A stretch of 64,000 nt of DNA from Bradyrhizobium sp. SZCCT0153 (GCF_018129995.1 NZ_JAFCKS010000003.1:62001-126000), one strand, 5' to 3'; counted from the first letter of the stretch, positions 1 through 10,900 are shown. Numbers and translations are program-made. The notes: generated by a model not told the origin, from the letters alone.

Positions 1-315
1 ACCACCAAGCGTGATCTGACCGGAATGGGATCGTTCCTGTTCATGGGCCTGATCGGCATCATCATCGCGAGCCTGGTCAATTTGTTCCTGGCCAGCACGA
101 TGCTGCAGTTCATCGTCTCCGTGGTCGGCGTGCTGGTGTTCGCGGGCCTCACCGCCTGGGATACCCAGCGGCTGAAGAACGACTACATCTACGGCTACGC
201 GTCGGCCGGCGGTGACGTTGCAGAGCGTGCGGCCATCACCGGCGCGCTGTCGCTGTACCTGAACTTCATCAACCTGTTCACGCTGCTCCTGCAGCTGCTC
301 GGCCAGCGCGACTAA
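1..315 (+). CDS. Bax inhibitor-1/YccA family membrane protein (3' part)
   Basis: Only the C-terminal part is present; the frame is open from base 1, so the start lies outside the window. The visible 104 residues contain hydrophobic segments (near residues 11-30, 36-52 and 80-100) and the conserved stretch GLTAWDTQRLKN, which is characteristic of the Bax inhibitor-1 (UPF0005/YccA) family of multi-spanning inner-membrane proteins. Family members are small integral membrane proteins linked to calcium leak and stress tolerance; a precise role in this organism is unknown. A strong hairpin terminator follows 26 bases after the stop, so this is the last gene of its transcript. Confidence 0.85.
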   Translation, partial: TTKRDLTGMGSFLFMGLIGIIIASLVNLFLASTMLQFIVSVVGVLVFAGLTAWDTQRLKNDYIYGYASAGGDVAERAAITGALSLYLNFINLFTLLLQLLGQRD

Positions 316-340
316 GCGCTGAGACGAGAGAACGGACACG

Positions 341-366
341 AACCCCGGCCGAGAGGCCGGGGTTTT
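341..366 (+). terminator. Rho-independent terminator after the Bax inhibitor-1 gene
   Basis: An AACCCCGGCC arm and its complement GGCCGGGGTT enclose a short GAGA loop and run directly into five T residues. The hairpin starts 26 bases after the stop codon of the upstream gene and points the same way. Confidence 0.85.
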
Positions 367-395
367 TGTTTGGGCCCGGATGCTTCCCCAAACGC

Positions 396-483
396 CGTCA
401 TTGCGAGCGAAGCGAAGCAATCCAAAGAGCCTCCGCGGATGCATTTCTGGATTGCTTCGTCGCAAGGGCTCCTCGCAATGACG
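396..483. repeat. Dispersed palindromic repeat, family A, copy 1
   Basis: Starts CGTCATTGCGAGCGAAGCG and ends CTCGCAATGACG, so the two ends are complementary. Internal ATCC and GGATTGCTTCG blocks also pair. The same unit recurs near 9195, 22256, 39703, 42242, 56169 and 59063, always between genes. It is likely a REP/RIME-like element; it contains no gene. Confidence 0.85.
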
Positions 484-543
484 AAGTATGTGGAAGCATC
501 GTTGCCTCTTCCAGCCGTCCCGGTAAGGCTCTAATCTCCTCCC

Positions 544-1074
544 ATGTCCGCACCTGAGATCAGACCAGCCCTTGAGGCCGACCTTCCCGCCATCACCGCC
601 ATCTACCAGCAGGCTGTCCGCGAGGGCACCGCGACGTTCGAGCTGGCGCCGCCCGACCTGGCTGAAATGACGCGCCGCTACCGCGCGCTGGTCGACGGTG
701 GCTATCCCTATTTCGTCGCCATCCTCGACGGGCGCGTCGCCGGCTATGCCTATGCCGGTGCCTACCGGCCAAGGCCGGCGTACCGCTTCACGGTCGAAAA
801 CTCGATCTACCTCGATCCGTCCTTCCACCGCCGCGGCATCGGGGCGCTCCTGCTGGAGCGGCTGATCGTCGAATGCGAGGCGCGCGGCTTCCGCCAGATG
901 ATCGCCGTGATCGGCGATTCCGCCAATGCCGGCTCGATCGGCGTGCACACCAAGGGCGGCTTCAAGATGATCGGCACCCATCCCAATGTCGGGCTTAAAT
1001 TCGGCCGCTGGCTGGACACCGTGATGATGCAGCGCGACCTCGGTGAGGGCGCGAGCACGGTGCCGGGGAAGTAG
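544..1074 (+). CDS. GNAT family N-acetyltransferase, phosphinothricin acetyltransferase-like
   Basis: The 176-residue protein is a single GNAT domain that uses acetyl-CoA to acetylate an amino group. The acetyl-CoA pyrophosphate-binding loop is the RRGIG motif at residues 96-100, preceded by the strand TVENSIYL (83-90), and the AGAYRPRPAY block near 71-80 is typical of the PAT/Bar/YncA (MnaT) subgroup. That subgroup acetylates methionine sulfone, methionine sulfoximine or phosphinothricin-like amino acids; the natural substrate here is unproven. The gene stands alone, 60 bases downstream of a family A repeat. The ATG start gives the usual family length. The next gene is convergent, with only 7 bases between the two stops. 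Confidence 0.88.
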   Translation: MSAPEIRPALEADLPAITAIYQQAVREGTATFELAPPDLAEMTRRYRALVDGGYPYFVAILDGRVAGYAYAGAYRPRPAYRFTVENSIYLDPSFHRRGIGALLLERLIVECEARGFRQMIAVIGDSANAGSIGVHTKGGFKMIGTHPNVGLKFGRWLDTVMMQRDLGEGASTVPGK

Positions 1075-1081
1075 AGCCTCG

Positions 1082-1450
1082 TCAGACCACCGCCAATTTC
1101 CGGTCGATCACCAGGAGCACGCGCTCCAGCTCGTGGCCGCGGCGCAGGATCAAGCCCGTCGCCGAAATCACACTGTACATGCCTTGCTTGCGCGCGAGCC
1201 GCGGATCCTTCTCAATTCGATAGATCGGCACTTCCGAGGCGCGGCGAAAGACCGAGAACACGGCGCGGTCTTTCAGGAAGTCGATGGCATAGTCGCGCCA
1301 CTCGCCATCGGCGACCATCCGGCCGTAGAGATTGAGAATACGGTGCAGCTCGAGCCGGTTGAACGTCACGCGGCTCAGTTGAGCATTGGCAGCGGCGGGG
1401 CGCGCCGCCGCGCGCTGTTCGCTCGGATCGGCATCCTCCGACAGACTCAT
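1082..1450 (-). CDS. DUF2794 family protein
   Basis: The 122-residue soluble protein has no signal peptide or membrane segment. After a disordered Ala/Glu-rich start (1-25) comes the conserved core (FNRLELHRILNLYGRMV near 30-46, then EWRDYAIDFL and a basic C-terminal region RRGHELERVLLVID) recognised as DUF2794, a family found almost only in alphaproteobacteria. Its function is unknown. It is convergent with the acetyltransferase and has a long promoter-side gap of about 590 bases with repeats and an orphan terminator. The ATG was chosen because the core begins about 25 residues in, as in relatives. Confidence 0.85.
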   Translation of the reverse strand: MSLSEDADPSEQRAAARPAAANAQLSRVTFNRLELHRILNLYGRMVADGEWRDYAIDFLKDRAVFSVFRRASEVPIYRIEKDPRLARKQGMYSVISATGLILRRGHELERVLLVIDRKLAVV

Positions 1451-1885
1451 GGAGCGCCTCCTGTCGCATCAGCATGGTCGCGTCCGCGAAGACCGTCCCC
1501 GGAACCGCGGATCATGACAGTTGCATGATTGCGCCAACCGTTCTCCTCTGCAAGAGGCTCCTGGTTCCACCGGCCAAATCGGTTGCAAATCAGCACACAC
1601 GCAACGGTGGCAATATATCGCGGCGAACCGTCACGGGATCGTTAGCAGGAATCATAGTGTCGCCGCTTTTCCGCCCAGCGACTGCCGCCCTGCACTGCGA
1701 AAAGACCTGTGTGCGTTGACCCGGTCCTTTCGGTTCCGGATTCCTCAGCCCCCAGCCCCCCGGGGTCGTCAGGATCGGGTCTGTTCGCGCCACAAGGAGG
1801 GCCAACGCGAGTTGGTCCTTTTTTGTTTATGTCCGGATGTTTCCGGCTCGACCAAGTTCTCCCCACCACTGCGCAAACTCTCGCC
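1451..1885. other. Gene-free region with possible small RNA
   Basis: No convincing protein gene lies here. The promoter of the minus-strand DUF2794 gene should be at its left end. Further right, around 1700-1824, the plus strand has G/C-rich self-complementary stretches (for example CCCCCCGGGG near 1757-1764) ending in an intrinsic terminator that no upstream plus-strand gene would use. A short non-coding transcript ending near 1824 would explain this, but no known RNA family was recognised. Confidence 0.35.
1798..1824 (+). terminator. Orphan Rho-independent terminator
   Basis: A nine-base stem (AGGGCCAAC pairing with GTTGGTCCT, one G-T pair) with a GCGA loop is followed by six T residues. 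The T run exists only on the plus strand, and no plus-strand gene lies within 700 bases upstream. Confidence 0.7.
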
Positions 1886-1994
1886 CCTCATCCTGAGAGC
1901 CGCGAAGCGGCGTCTCGAAGGATCGAGGCCCGAGATGCATCAGCGGGGCCTGCATGGTTCGAGACGGCGCTGGCGCGCCTCCTCACCATGAGGA
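1886..1994. repeat. Dispersed palindromic repeat, family B, copy 1
   Basis: The element opens with CCTCATCCTGAG and GCGTCTCGAAGGAT and closes with the complementary TTCGAGACG and CACCATGAGG. A related copy lies near 27953-28106. It is an intergenic repeat with no coding content, lying just beyond the stop of the DUF1223 gene. Confidence 0.7.
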
Positions 1995-2040
1995 TTGAGA
2001 GCGGGGATTTGTCGGAGAGAAAGCGAAGCGCCGAGCGAGT

Positions 2041-2817
2041 TCAGTGCAGCGACGTGTAGGCCGCGCCAAGCATCGGGCCCGGTTTTTCTCGGCTGCCGTC
2101 CTGGACATAGACCACCGCGCCGTCGACGCCGTCGCGCGTGAGGTTCTCGATCGGCACCGTCCAGCTTTCCGGACGTCCGGTCCAGTCGCCCACCTTGAGC
2201 AGGTTGCGCACGACGTTGTGATAGATCACCTGCTGCCCGCGATTTTCGCCGCGGCTGATCGCGATCGGCACCGACTTCGCAATCGAGCAGATCCAGACCT
2301 CGCCATGCGAGACCGCAGGCTCCTTGCTGGCGGCCACCGAGACGTTGATCTGCTTGCCCGCCAGCGACATCGTCACCGGCACGCTCATCACGCCCACGCC
2401 CTTGTCGGTCTTGCCGATCGCATTCTCGATACCGGTGCGGTCGCTGCCGACGACGTGCGTGGAGCCGTTGACCACGACTTGCGGCGTGTAGACCTCGCGG
2501 TCGCCGCGCATGCGCGAATAGGCACGCTGCCGCGCCGAGAAGCGTGAATCCGCCAGCGTGTCCTTCCAGCCGAGATAATCCCAATAGTCGATCGGCATGC
2601 TCAGCGCGATGATCGAGGGATCGCTGGAGAGGTCGCCGATGATCTTGTCGGCCGGCGGGCAGGACGAGCAGCCCTGGGAGGTGAAGAGCTCGACCACGGC
2701 GCGAGGATCAGCCTCGGCAGGACGTATGACGGCGACGATCGCACAGATACCAAGTGCTCCCGACCAGAAGGCACCAGACCAACGTGAAACCAGATGAGAA
2801 GCCGTCATTGTTGTCAT
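2041..2817 (-). CDS. DUF1223 family secreted thioredoxin-like protein
   Basis: The 258-residue protein carries an N-terminal hydrophobic segment (about 13-32) and a likely cleavage site after AEA near residue 36, so it should be exported. The mature part opens with VELFTSQGCSSCPPAD: the Cys50-x-x-Cys53 pair is a thioredoxin-fold redox motif, and this block is diagnostic of DUF1223. The fold suggests a periplasmic thiol-disulfide role, but no substrate is known. A second in-frame ATG three codons downstream (2808) is possible. The gene appears monocistronic, with a repeat after its stop and a 232-base gap to acnA. Confidence 0.85.
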   Translation of the reverse strand: MTTMTASHLVSRWSGAFWSGALGICAIVAVIRPAEADPRAVVELFTSQGCSSCPPADKIIGDLSSDPSIIALSMPIDYWDYLGWKDTLADSRFSARQRAYSRMRGDREVYTPQVVVNGSTHVVGSDRTGIENAIGKTDKGVGVMSVPVTMSLAGKQINVSVAASKEPAVSHGEVWICSIAKSVPIAISRGENRGQQVIYHNVVRNLLKVGDWTGRPESWTVPIENLTRDGVDGAVVYVQDGSREKPGPMLGAAYTSLH

Positions 2818-2971
2818 GTCGTACGCCGCACACCATTGCTCGTGAGAAGGGAAATCTTACCGCCGGATGGTCACCGTAGTCTTACGGGCGCGGCACACTC
2901 TAGCGTCCAGACAACCACCCAAAGCGAGGTATTTCGCAGGGCGGGCCCGTCCGAAGCTGCCGCAAACGCGC

Positions 2972-3000
2972 GAAGGCGGCCTTGTGATAGGCCGCCTTCG
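2972..3000 (-). terminator. Hairpin downstream of acnA
   Basis: Ten-base arms GAAGGCGGCC and GGCCGCCTTC enclose an eight-base loop, starting 50 bases beyond the acnA stop codon. On the acnA strand only a short TTT follows, a few bases away, so it is a weak intrinsic terminator or an mRNA 3'-end stabiliser. Confidence 0.5.
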
Positions 3001-3049
3001 TTTAACCTTCTACTCACTTCGCAGTGAGCCACCGTTCACAAATCCGCGC

Positions 3050-5770
<2,721 letters not shown>

Positions 5771-5887
5771 GTAGGAAAATCCCAATTGTTAGTTATACCC
5801 GGCAAGGGGTACTTTAACACCGTCAGCGAGTCCGGCTGGGTCGCTTGCAGGGGCAGGTTGAGTTGCTGCATCAAGTAGTTCCGGGCT

Positions 5888-5904
5888 TATAGAAGCTTTC
5901 TAAC
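5888..5904. promoter_or_regulatory. Candidate Irr-binding iron control element between acnA and ccmA
   Basis: The 17-base sequence TATAGAAGCTTTCTAAC matches the alphaproteobacterial iron control element pattern TTTAGAAnnnTTCTAAA, as I remember it, at 12 of 14 defined positions, with perfect TAGAA/TTCTA arms. It lies 118 bases before the acnA start and 111 bases before the ccmA start. Irr is known to control genes for haem and Fe-S proteins in rhizobia. Binding here is inferred, not shown. Confidence 0.6.
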
Positions 5905-6014
5905 CGCGCCGCCACAGCCACAATCGTGCCGCAGCAATTCGCGAGCCAAAAATTCCCATGCGCTACCCCAAGCTTTCCTGAGGCCTGACTTTGAACGGAT
6001 TGATACGAGGCAAG

Positions 6015-6617
6015 ATGCAGCTGGCGGGACGCGGGGTGGTTTGCGTGCGGGGCGGGCGCGAGGTGTTTTCCGGGCTCGATTTCGAGGCCACCTCCGGCGA
6101 GGCCGTCGCGGTGGTCGGCCGCAACGGATCGGGCAAGACGTCGCTGCTGCGGCTGATCGCCGGCCTGCTCATTCCGGCGGGCGGCACGATCGCCCTGGAC
6201 GGAGGCGATGCCGAGCTGACCCTGCCGGAGCAATGCCACTATCTCGGCCATCGCGACGCCCTGAAGCCGGCGCTGAGCGTGGCGGAAAATCTGTCATTCT
6301 GGGCTGATTTTCTCGGCGGCGAACGCCTTGACGCCGCCGAGAGCCTCGCCACCGTCGGCCTCGACCATGCCGCCGATCTGCCCGCCGCCTTCCTGTCGGC
6401 CGGCCAGCGCCGCCGGCTGTCGCTGGCCCGCCTGCTCACGGTCCGCCGACCGGTCTGGCTGCTGGACGAGCCGACCAATGCGCTGGACGTTGCCGGGCAG
6501 GACATGGTCGGCGGCCTGATGCGCGAGCACCTGGCGCGCGGCGGCCTGATCATCGCCGCCACCCACGCCCCCCTCGGGATCGATTCGCGGCAGCTTCGGA
6601 TCGGGGGTGCAGTGTGA
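6015..6617 (+). CDS. ccmA: Haem exporter ATP-binding protein CcmA
   Basis: This 200-residue ABC ATPase is the energy subunit of the CcmABCD complex, which releases haem-loaded CcmE for cytochrome c maturation in the periplasm. It has Walker [10 protein letters not shown], signature [15 protein letters not shown] and Walker [13 protein letters not shown] in the right order. The ATG at 6015 ([14 protein letters not shown]) fits family N-termini; an in-frame TTG at 5991 would add eight residues. It is the first gene of a ccmABCDG cluster (named cycV and so on in Bradyrhizobium japonicum), divergent from acnA. A 250-base repeat-rich spacer separates it from ccmB. Confidence 0.94.
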   Translation: MQLAGRGVVCVRGGREVFSGLDFEATSGEAVAVVGRNGSGKTSLLRLIAGLLIPAGGTIALDGGDAELTLPEQCHYLGHRDALKPALSVAENLSFWADFLGGERLDAAESLATVGLDHAADLPAAFLSAGQRRRLSLARLLTVRRPVWLLDEPTNALDVAGQDMVGGLMREHLARGGLIIAATHAPLGIDSRQLRIGGAV

Positions 6618-6867
6618 TTCCAATGGACCCTCAGTTTTCCAAGCGGCCGGATTCCGCTCTCTCCGTTCCCGACCTCGCTGCGGGGCAGCGTCAGGGAGGG
6701 GGGTGCCGCGGGGCGTGCTCTCTCGGCTCCAGCAATGAGGACACGGGCGATCTGTTGCTGGCGGCTCACCCCCAACGAGTATCTCTCCCGGGGCTACCCC
6801 CCTCCCCCGCCCTCCCCCGCAAGGGGGGAGGGAGCGTTGCGCGCTTGGGGCGCGAAGGAAGCCCCCC
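6618..6867. other. Repeat-rich spacer between ccmA and ccmB
   Basis: This 250-base spacer is unusual, because ccmA and ccmB are normally adjacent or overlapping. It holds C/G-run palindromes, the clearest at about 6809-6834 (CCCTCCCCCGC facing GGGGGGAGGG). A similar short palindrome sits at 11616-11642. No gene is evident. A GAAGGA ribosome site about 12 bases before ccmB closes the region. Confidence 0.55.
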
Positions 6868-7536
6868 ATGACCGCGTTGTCCGCTCTCGTCCGCCGGGAC
6901 ATCCGGATCGCGCTCCGCGTCGGCGGCGGGGCGCTGATCGGCGTGCTGTTCTTCCTCACCGTGGTGGTGCTGATGCCGTTTGCGGTCGGGCCGGATCTGG
7001 CGCTGCTGTCGCGGCTGGGGCCGGCGATCCTGTGGCTGGGCGCGCTCCTGGCAAGCCTGCTCACCCTGGACCGGCTGTTCATGGCCGACCACGACGACGG
7101 CTCGCTCGACCTGATCACGATGAGCCGGACACCGCTGGAACTGGCCTGCGCCGCCAAGGCGCTGGCGCATTGGCTGGCGGCCGGCCTGCCGCTGATCGTC
7201 GCAACCCCGGTGCTCGGCCTGTTGCTCAACCTCGACATGGTCGCGACCGGCGCGGTGGCATTGACGCTGCTGGCGGGCACGCCGGCCCTGACATTTACCG
7301 GCATGATCGGCGCGGCGCTGGCGGTGACGCTGCATCGCGGCGGGCTGTTGATGGCGGTGCTGGTGCTGCCGCTGTCGATCCCGGTGCTGATTTTCGGGGT
7401 CGCGGCCTCGCAGGCCGCGATCGTCGGTCCGATGACGTTCGGAGCGCCGTTCTCGATCCTGTGCGCGCTGTCGCTGGTCAGCCTCGTGATCGGCCCGTTC
7501 GCGGCCGCGGCGAGCCTGCGGCATGGACTCGACTGA
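6868..7536 (+). CDS. ccmB: Haem exporter permease CcmB
   Basis: The 222-residue integral membrane protein is about 70 percent hydrophobic, with six predicted helices (first near residues 21-45, last near 195-215). It is the channel-like partner of CcmA in the cytochrome c maturation ABC complex. The stretch HDDGSLDLITMSRTPLE after the second helix is the conserved CcmB cytoplasmic loop. Length equals the family norm. The ATG is preceded by a GAAGGA ribosome site. It follows ccmA after a repeat-rich spacer and precedes ccmC by 90 bases, so co-transcription is likely. Confidence 0.93.
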   Translation: MTALSALVRRDIRIALRVGGGALIGVLFFLTVVVLMPFAVGPDLALLSRLGPAILWLGALLASLLTLDRLFMADHDDGSLDLITMSRTPLELACAAKALAHWLAAGLPLIVATPVLGLLLNLDMVATGAVALTLLAGTPALTFTGMIGAALAVTLHRGGLLMAVLVLPLSIPVLIFGVAASQAAIVGPMTFGAPFSILCALSLVSLVIGPFAAAASLRHGLD

Positions 7537-7626
7537 GATGGCGCGGCTGACCTTGACCCCGATCAACTTTCGCTACGCGCTTTTATGCTGATTGCGTGAG
7601 TGCCTAGCTGTGATTATCAGAATACC

Positions 7627-8418
7627 ATGACGCTGATCGACCTCGCCAACCCGACCCGGTTCCTCGCGCTGACGGCGCGGGTGTTGCCGTGGCTTGCGGG
7701 TGCGACCGTCATTCTGCTCGCCGTCGGCCTCTATCAGTCCGCTCTCGCGCCAGACGATTATCAGCAGGGCGCGACCGTGAAGATCATGTTCATCCACGTG
7801 CCCAATGCCTGGCTGTCGATGTTCGTGTGGGGCGTGATGAGCATCGCATCTCTGGGCACGCTGGTGTGGCGGCATCCGCTCGCCGACGTCGCCGCCAAGG
7901 CTGCAGCTCCCATCGGCGCCGCCTTCACCTTCCTTGCGCTGCTGACGGGCTCGCTGTGGGGCCGGCCGATGTGGGGCACCTATTGGGAATGGGACGCGCG
8001 GCTGACCTCGGTCTTGATTCTCTTCCTGATGTATCTCGGCCTGATGGCGCTGTGGCGTGCGGTCGACGATCCCTCGCGCGCGGCCCGCGCCGCCGCGGTG
8101 CTGACGCTGGTCGGCGCGATCAACCTGCCCATCATCAAGTTCTCGGTCGACTGGTGGAACACGCTGCACCAGCCGGCGTCGGTGATGCGCATGGGCGGCT
8201 CGACACTCGACAAATCGTTCCTGATCCCGCTGCTGGTGATGGCGATCGCGTTCACGCTGCTGTTCGCGACGCTTCATATCGCGGCGATGCGCAACGAGAT
8301 TTTGCGCCGGCGCGTCCGCTCCCTGCAGATGATGCAGGCGAGCCGCGTCGCGTTTTCGAGCGAGTCAAGCGCCGGTTCGCGTGCCGAAAACGCGTCAAAT
8401 GAAGCCGGGGCTGCCTGA
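7627..8418 (+). CDS. ccmC: Haem-handling protein CcmC, with a repeat-derived C-terminal tail
   Basis: The 263-residue inner-membrane protein transfers haem to CcmE. It has six predicted helices and the tryptophan-rich periplasmic signature [13 protein letters not shown] (WWD domain), flanked by haem-ligand histidines (FIHVPNAW upstream; WWNTLHQP downstream). A GTG nine codons earlier is in frame, but the ATG giving [12 protein letters not shown] fits better. The last 23 residues (from about [10 protein letters not shown]) are Ser/Ala/Glu-rich, unlike the rest, and lie in a dispersed repeat (8350-8404), so the normal end of the protein is probably near the [10 protein letters not shown] region. 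ccmD follows two bases after the stop. Confidence 0.93.
   Translation: MTLIDLANPTRFLALTARVLPWLAGATVILLAVGLYQSALAPDDYQQGATVKIMFIHVPNAWLSMFVWGVMSIASLGTLVWRHPLADVAAKAAAPIGAAFTFLALLTGSLWGRPMWGTYWEWDARLTSVLILFLMYLGLMALWRAVDDPSRAARAAAVLTLVGAINLPIIKFSVDWWNTLHQPASVMRMGGSTLDKSFLIPLLVMAIAFTLLFATLHIAAMRNEILRRRVRSLQMMQASRVAFSSESSAGSRAENASNEAGAA
8350..8404. repeat. Dispersed repeat, family J, inside the 3' end of ccmC
   Basis: The element contains GCGTTTTCGAGCGA, CCGGTTCGCGT and ACGCGTCAAA in order. The same blocks occur in the same order on the minus strand at 25832-25890, in front of a metallopeptidase gene. Here it is read in frame as the C-terminal tail of CcmC. Confidence 0.75.
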
Positions 8419-8420
8419 CG

Positions 8421-8600
8421 ATGTCGCTCGGTCCTTATGCGTCCTTCATCGTGACCTCTTATGCGGCTGCAGCGCTCGTGGTCGCGATCCTGATCGGCTG
8501 GATCGTGCTCGACTATCGCAGCCAGACGCAGCGTCTGCGCGAGCTCGATCGCAGCGGCATCACCCGCCGCTCGGGCCGCAGCGCGATTGATACACCATGA
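8421..8600 (+). CDS. ccmD: Haem exporter subunit CcmD
   Basis: The 59-residue protein starts [14 protein letters not shown], has one membrane helix (about residues 10-33, ending [11 protein letters not shown]) and a basic cytoplasmic tail. This matches the CcmD pattern of a small single-span protein with the conserved helix-end motif that stabilises CcmA/B/C with CcmE. It starts two bases after ccmC stops and its TGA overlaps the ccmG ATG (ATGA), showing translational coupling. It corresponds by position to the small cycX gene of Bradyrhizobium japonicum. Confidence 0.9.
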   Translation: MSLGPYASFIVTSYAAAALVVAILIGWIVLDYRSQTQRLRELDRSGITRRSGRSAIDTP

Positions 8601-9187
8601 GCGATCAATCGAACCCCGCGCCCCCGCGCCGCACCTTCCTTATGGTGCTGCCGCTGATCGCCTTCATCGGCCTCGCCCTGCTGTTCTGGTTCCGGCTCGG
8701 CAGCGGCGATCCCTCGCGGATTCCCTCCGCGCTGATCGGCCGTCCCGCGCCACAAACCATCCTGCCGCCGCTCGAGGGATTGCAGGCCGACAATGCGCCG
8801 GTGCCGGGGCTCGATCCCGCCGCGTTCAAGGGCAAGGTCAGCCTCGTCAATGTCTGGGCGTCCTGGTGCGTGCCTTGCCACGACGAGGCGCCACTCCTGA
8901 CCGAGTTCGCCAAGGACAAGCGGTTTGAGCTCGTCGGCATCAACTACAAGGATGCGGCCGACAATGCGCGGCGCTTCCTGGGGCGCTACGGCAACCCGTT
9001 CAACCGCGTCGGCGTGGATGCCAACGGCCGCGCCTCGATCGAATGGGGCGTCTATGGCGTGCCGGAGACGTTCGTCGTCGGGCGCGAGGGGACCATCGTC
9101 TACAAGCTGGTCGGCCCGATCACGCCGGACAATCTGCGGACGGTGTTGTTGCCGCAGATGGAGAAGGCGTTGAAAGCGGGGTCTTAG
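8597..9187 (+). CDS. ccmG: Thiol:disulfide interchange protein CcmG (DsbE)
   Basis: The 196-residue membrane-anchored periplasmic thioredoxin keeps apocytochrome c cysteines reduced for haem attachment. An N-terminal anchor spans about residues 13-33. The active site is [13 protein letters not shown] (Cys-Val-Pro-Cys near residues 93-96), followed by the DsbE-typical [11 protein letters not shown] block with its cis-proline. The start overlaps the ccmD stop by four bases, ending the ccmABCDG cluster. A family A repeat starts eight bases after the stop and may end or stabilise the transcript. Confidence 0.94.
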   Translation: MSDQSNPAPPRRTFLMVLPLIAFIGLALLFWFRLGSGDPSRIPSALIGRPAPQTILPPLEGLQADNAPVPGLDPAAFKGKVSLVNVWASWCVPCHDEAPLLTEFAKDKRFELVGINYKDAADNARRFLGRYGNPFNRVGVDANGRASIEWGVYGVPETFVVGREGTIVYKLVGPITPDNLRTVLLPQMEKALKAGS

Positions 9188-9194
9188 CCAAGCC

Positions 9195-9274
9195 CGTCAT
9201 TGCGAGCGAAGCGAAGCAATCCAGGCTGTCTCTGCGGAAAAATTCTGGATTGCTTCGCTTCGCTCGCAATGACG
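9195..9274. repeat. Dispersed palindromic repeat, family A, copy 2
   Basis: It has the same CGTCATTGCGAG and CTCGCAATGACG ends as copy 1 and lies between the convergent ccmG and septation protein genes. Confidence 0.85.
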
Positions 9275-9286
9275 AGTGGAGAGAGC

Positions 9287-9889
9287 TCACCCCTTACTCA
9301 CATCCCCCGCATCGGCTTCGCTCGCCTCCAGCGAGACCGGCTCGAGGTGGTAGCGCTTGGTCAGCGGCATCTGGGCGATGGCGAAGATCATGGTGATCGG
9401 CGTGACGCCGAACACTTTGAAATTCACCCAGAAGTCGGTGCTTTGGGTGCGCCAGACGATCTCGTTTAGCACGGCCATGCCGGCGAAGAACAGCGCCCAG
9501 CGCAGCGTGAGGATGCGCCAGCCCTGCGGCGTCAGGTTGAACATCTGGTCGAACATGACGGCGATGAAGGAGCGGCCGAACAACAGGCCGCCGCCGAGGA
9601 TCGCGGCGAACAGGCCGTAGATGATGGTCGGCTTGAGCTTGATGAAGGTCTCGTCGTGCAGCACCAGCGTCAGCGTGCCGAACACCAGCACGATGACGCC
9701 CGTCACGATCGCCATGATCGGGATATGGCGCGTCACCACGTAGGAGGCGACCATTGCCGCGACGATCGCGACCATGAAGGCCCCGGTCGCGGCGAACAGA
9801 TTGAACTTCGCATTGACGAAGAAGAACACGAGCAGCGGACCGAGCTCGGTCGCAAGCTTGAACAGCGGGTGCGGCTGGGTCTTGTCCAT
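9287..9889 (-). CDS. yciB: Septation protein A / inner membrane protein YciB
   Basis: The 200-residue protein has five to six predicted membrane helices. The N-terminal block [18 protein letters not shown] and the block [17 protein letters not shown] are hallmark sequences of the YciB/IspZ family, which influences cell-envelope synthesis and septation. [19 protein letters not shown] near the C-terminus is also conserved. It follows ftsY on the same strand with three bases between the ftsY stop and its ATG, so the two are almost certainly one transcript. The name septation protein A comes from Shigella ispA phenotypes; its role here is inferred. Confidence 0.93.
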   Translation of the reverse strand: MDKTQPHPLFKLATELGPLLVFFFVNAKFNLFAATGAFMVAIVAAMVASYVVTRHIPIMAIVTGVIVLVFGTLTLVLHDETFIKLKPTIIYGLFAAILGGGLLFGRSFIAVMFDQMFNLTPQGWRILTLRWALFFAGMAVLNEIVWRTQSTDFWVNFKVFGVTPITMIFAIAQMPLTKRYHLEPVSLEASEADAGDVSKG

Positions 9890-9892
9890 TCT

Positions 9893-10840
9893 CTAGCTTT
9901 CGATTCCGGCGATGGCGCGGGCGAAGTCGCGCGCGGTGAAGGGCGCGAGATCGTCGACGCCTTCGCCGACGCCGATGAAATGCACCGGCAGTTTGAATTT
10001 CTCCGCGAGCGCCACCAGGATGCCGCCGCGGGCGGTGCCGTCGAGCTTCGTCATCACGAGGCCGGTGACGCCGGCGGTGCGATGGAACGCCTCGACCTGC
10101 GACAGCGCGTTCTGGCCGACGGTGGCATCGAGCACCAGCAGCACGGCATGCGGCGCCGTCGCGTCCACCTTGCGGATGACGCGCACGACCTTTTCGAGCT
10201 CGTTCATCAGCTCGGCCTTGTTCTGCAGCCGCCCGGCGGTGTCGATCAGGAGCACGTCGATGGCCTGCTCCTTCGCCGCCGTCAGCGCGTTGAAGGCGAG
10301 GCTGGCCGAATCCGACCCCTGCGCGCCTGATATGACCGGCGTCCTGGTCCGCTCGCCCCAGACCTTCAGCTGCTCAATGGCGGCTGCGCGAAACGTGTCG
10401 CCGGCGGCCAGCATCACCTTGCGGCCTTCGGATGCGAATTTTTGCGAGAGTTTTCCGATCGTCGTGGTCTTGCCGGAGCCGTTGACGCCGACCACGAGGA
10501 TCACGAACGGCTTCCTGGCCGCGTCGATTTCGAGCGGCTTGGCCACCGGCGACAGCACCTTCTCGACCTCGGTCGCGACGACATCCTTGACCTCGTCCGC
10601 GGAGATCGCCTTGTCGTAGCGCCCGGTGCCGACGGCATCCGCGATCCGCACGGCGACCTGCGTGCCGAGATCGGCGCGCAGCAGCACGTCCTCGATGTCG
10701 TCGAGCATGGCGCGGTCGAGCTTGCGCTTGGTGACGAGATCGGCGACCGCGGTCCCGAGCGAGGACGAGGTGCGCTTCAGCCCGTTGGACAGGCGGCGCC
10801 ACCAGCTCAGCTTGGGGGTCTCGGAGGTGGTATCGTTCAT
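9893..10840 (-). CDS. ftsY: Signal recognition particle receptor FtsY
   Basis: The 315-residue SRP receptor GTPase docks ribosome-SRP complexes at the membrane for co-translational insertion. The NG domain is complete: G1 GVNGSGKTT (118-126), DTAGR (200-204) and TKLD (264-267). The long acidic A domain of E. coli FtsY is absent, as is usual in alphaproteobacteria; only a short amphipathic start (LSWWRRLSNGLKRT) remains for membrane contact. Its partner Ffh lies 7.5 kb away in this window. It sits upstream of yciB in a tight two-gene unit. Confidence 0.95.
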   Translation of the reverse strand: MNDTTSETPKLSWWRRLSNGLKRTSSSLGTAVADLVTKRKLDRAMLDDIEDVLLRADLGTQVAVRIADAVGTGRYDKAISADEVKDVVATEVEKVLSPVAKPLEIDAARKPFVILVVGVNGSGKTTTIGKLSQKFASEGRKVMLAAGDTFRAAAIEQLKVWGERTRTPVISGAQGSDSASLAFNALTAAKEQAIDVLLIDTAGRLQNKAELMNELEKVVRVIRKVDATAPHAVLLVLDATVGQNALSQVEAFHRTAGVTGLVMTKLDGTARGGILVALAEKFKLPVHFIGVGEGVDDLAPFTARDFARAIAGIES

Positions 10841-10900
10841 GGTGGCGGTGTGTTAGCCGTTCCGGCTTCCAAACGAAAGTCTTGACCGAAAGTCCTGCAA

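Noticed and set aside
1690..1824. Possible 6S or SRP RNA before the orphan terminator
   Set aside because: The conserved SRP loop bases and the 6S open-bubble layout were not seen, so no RNA family was assigned.
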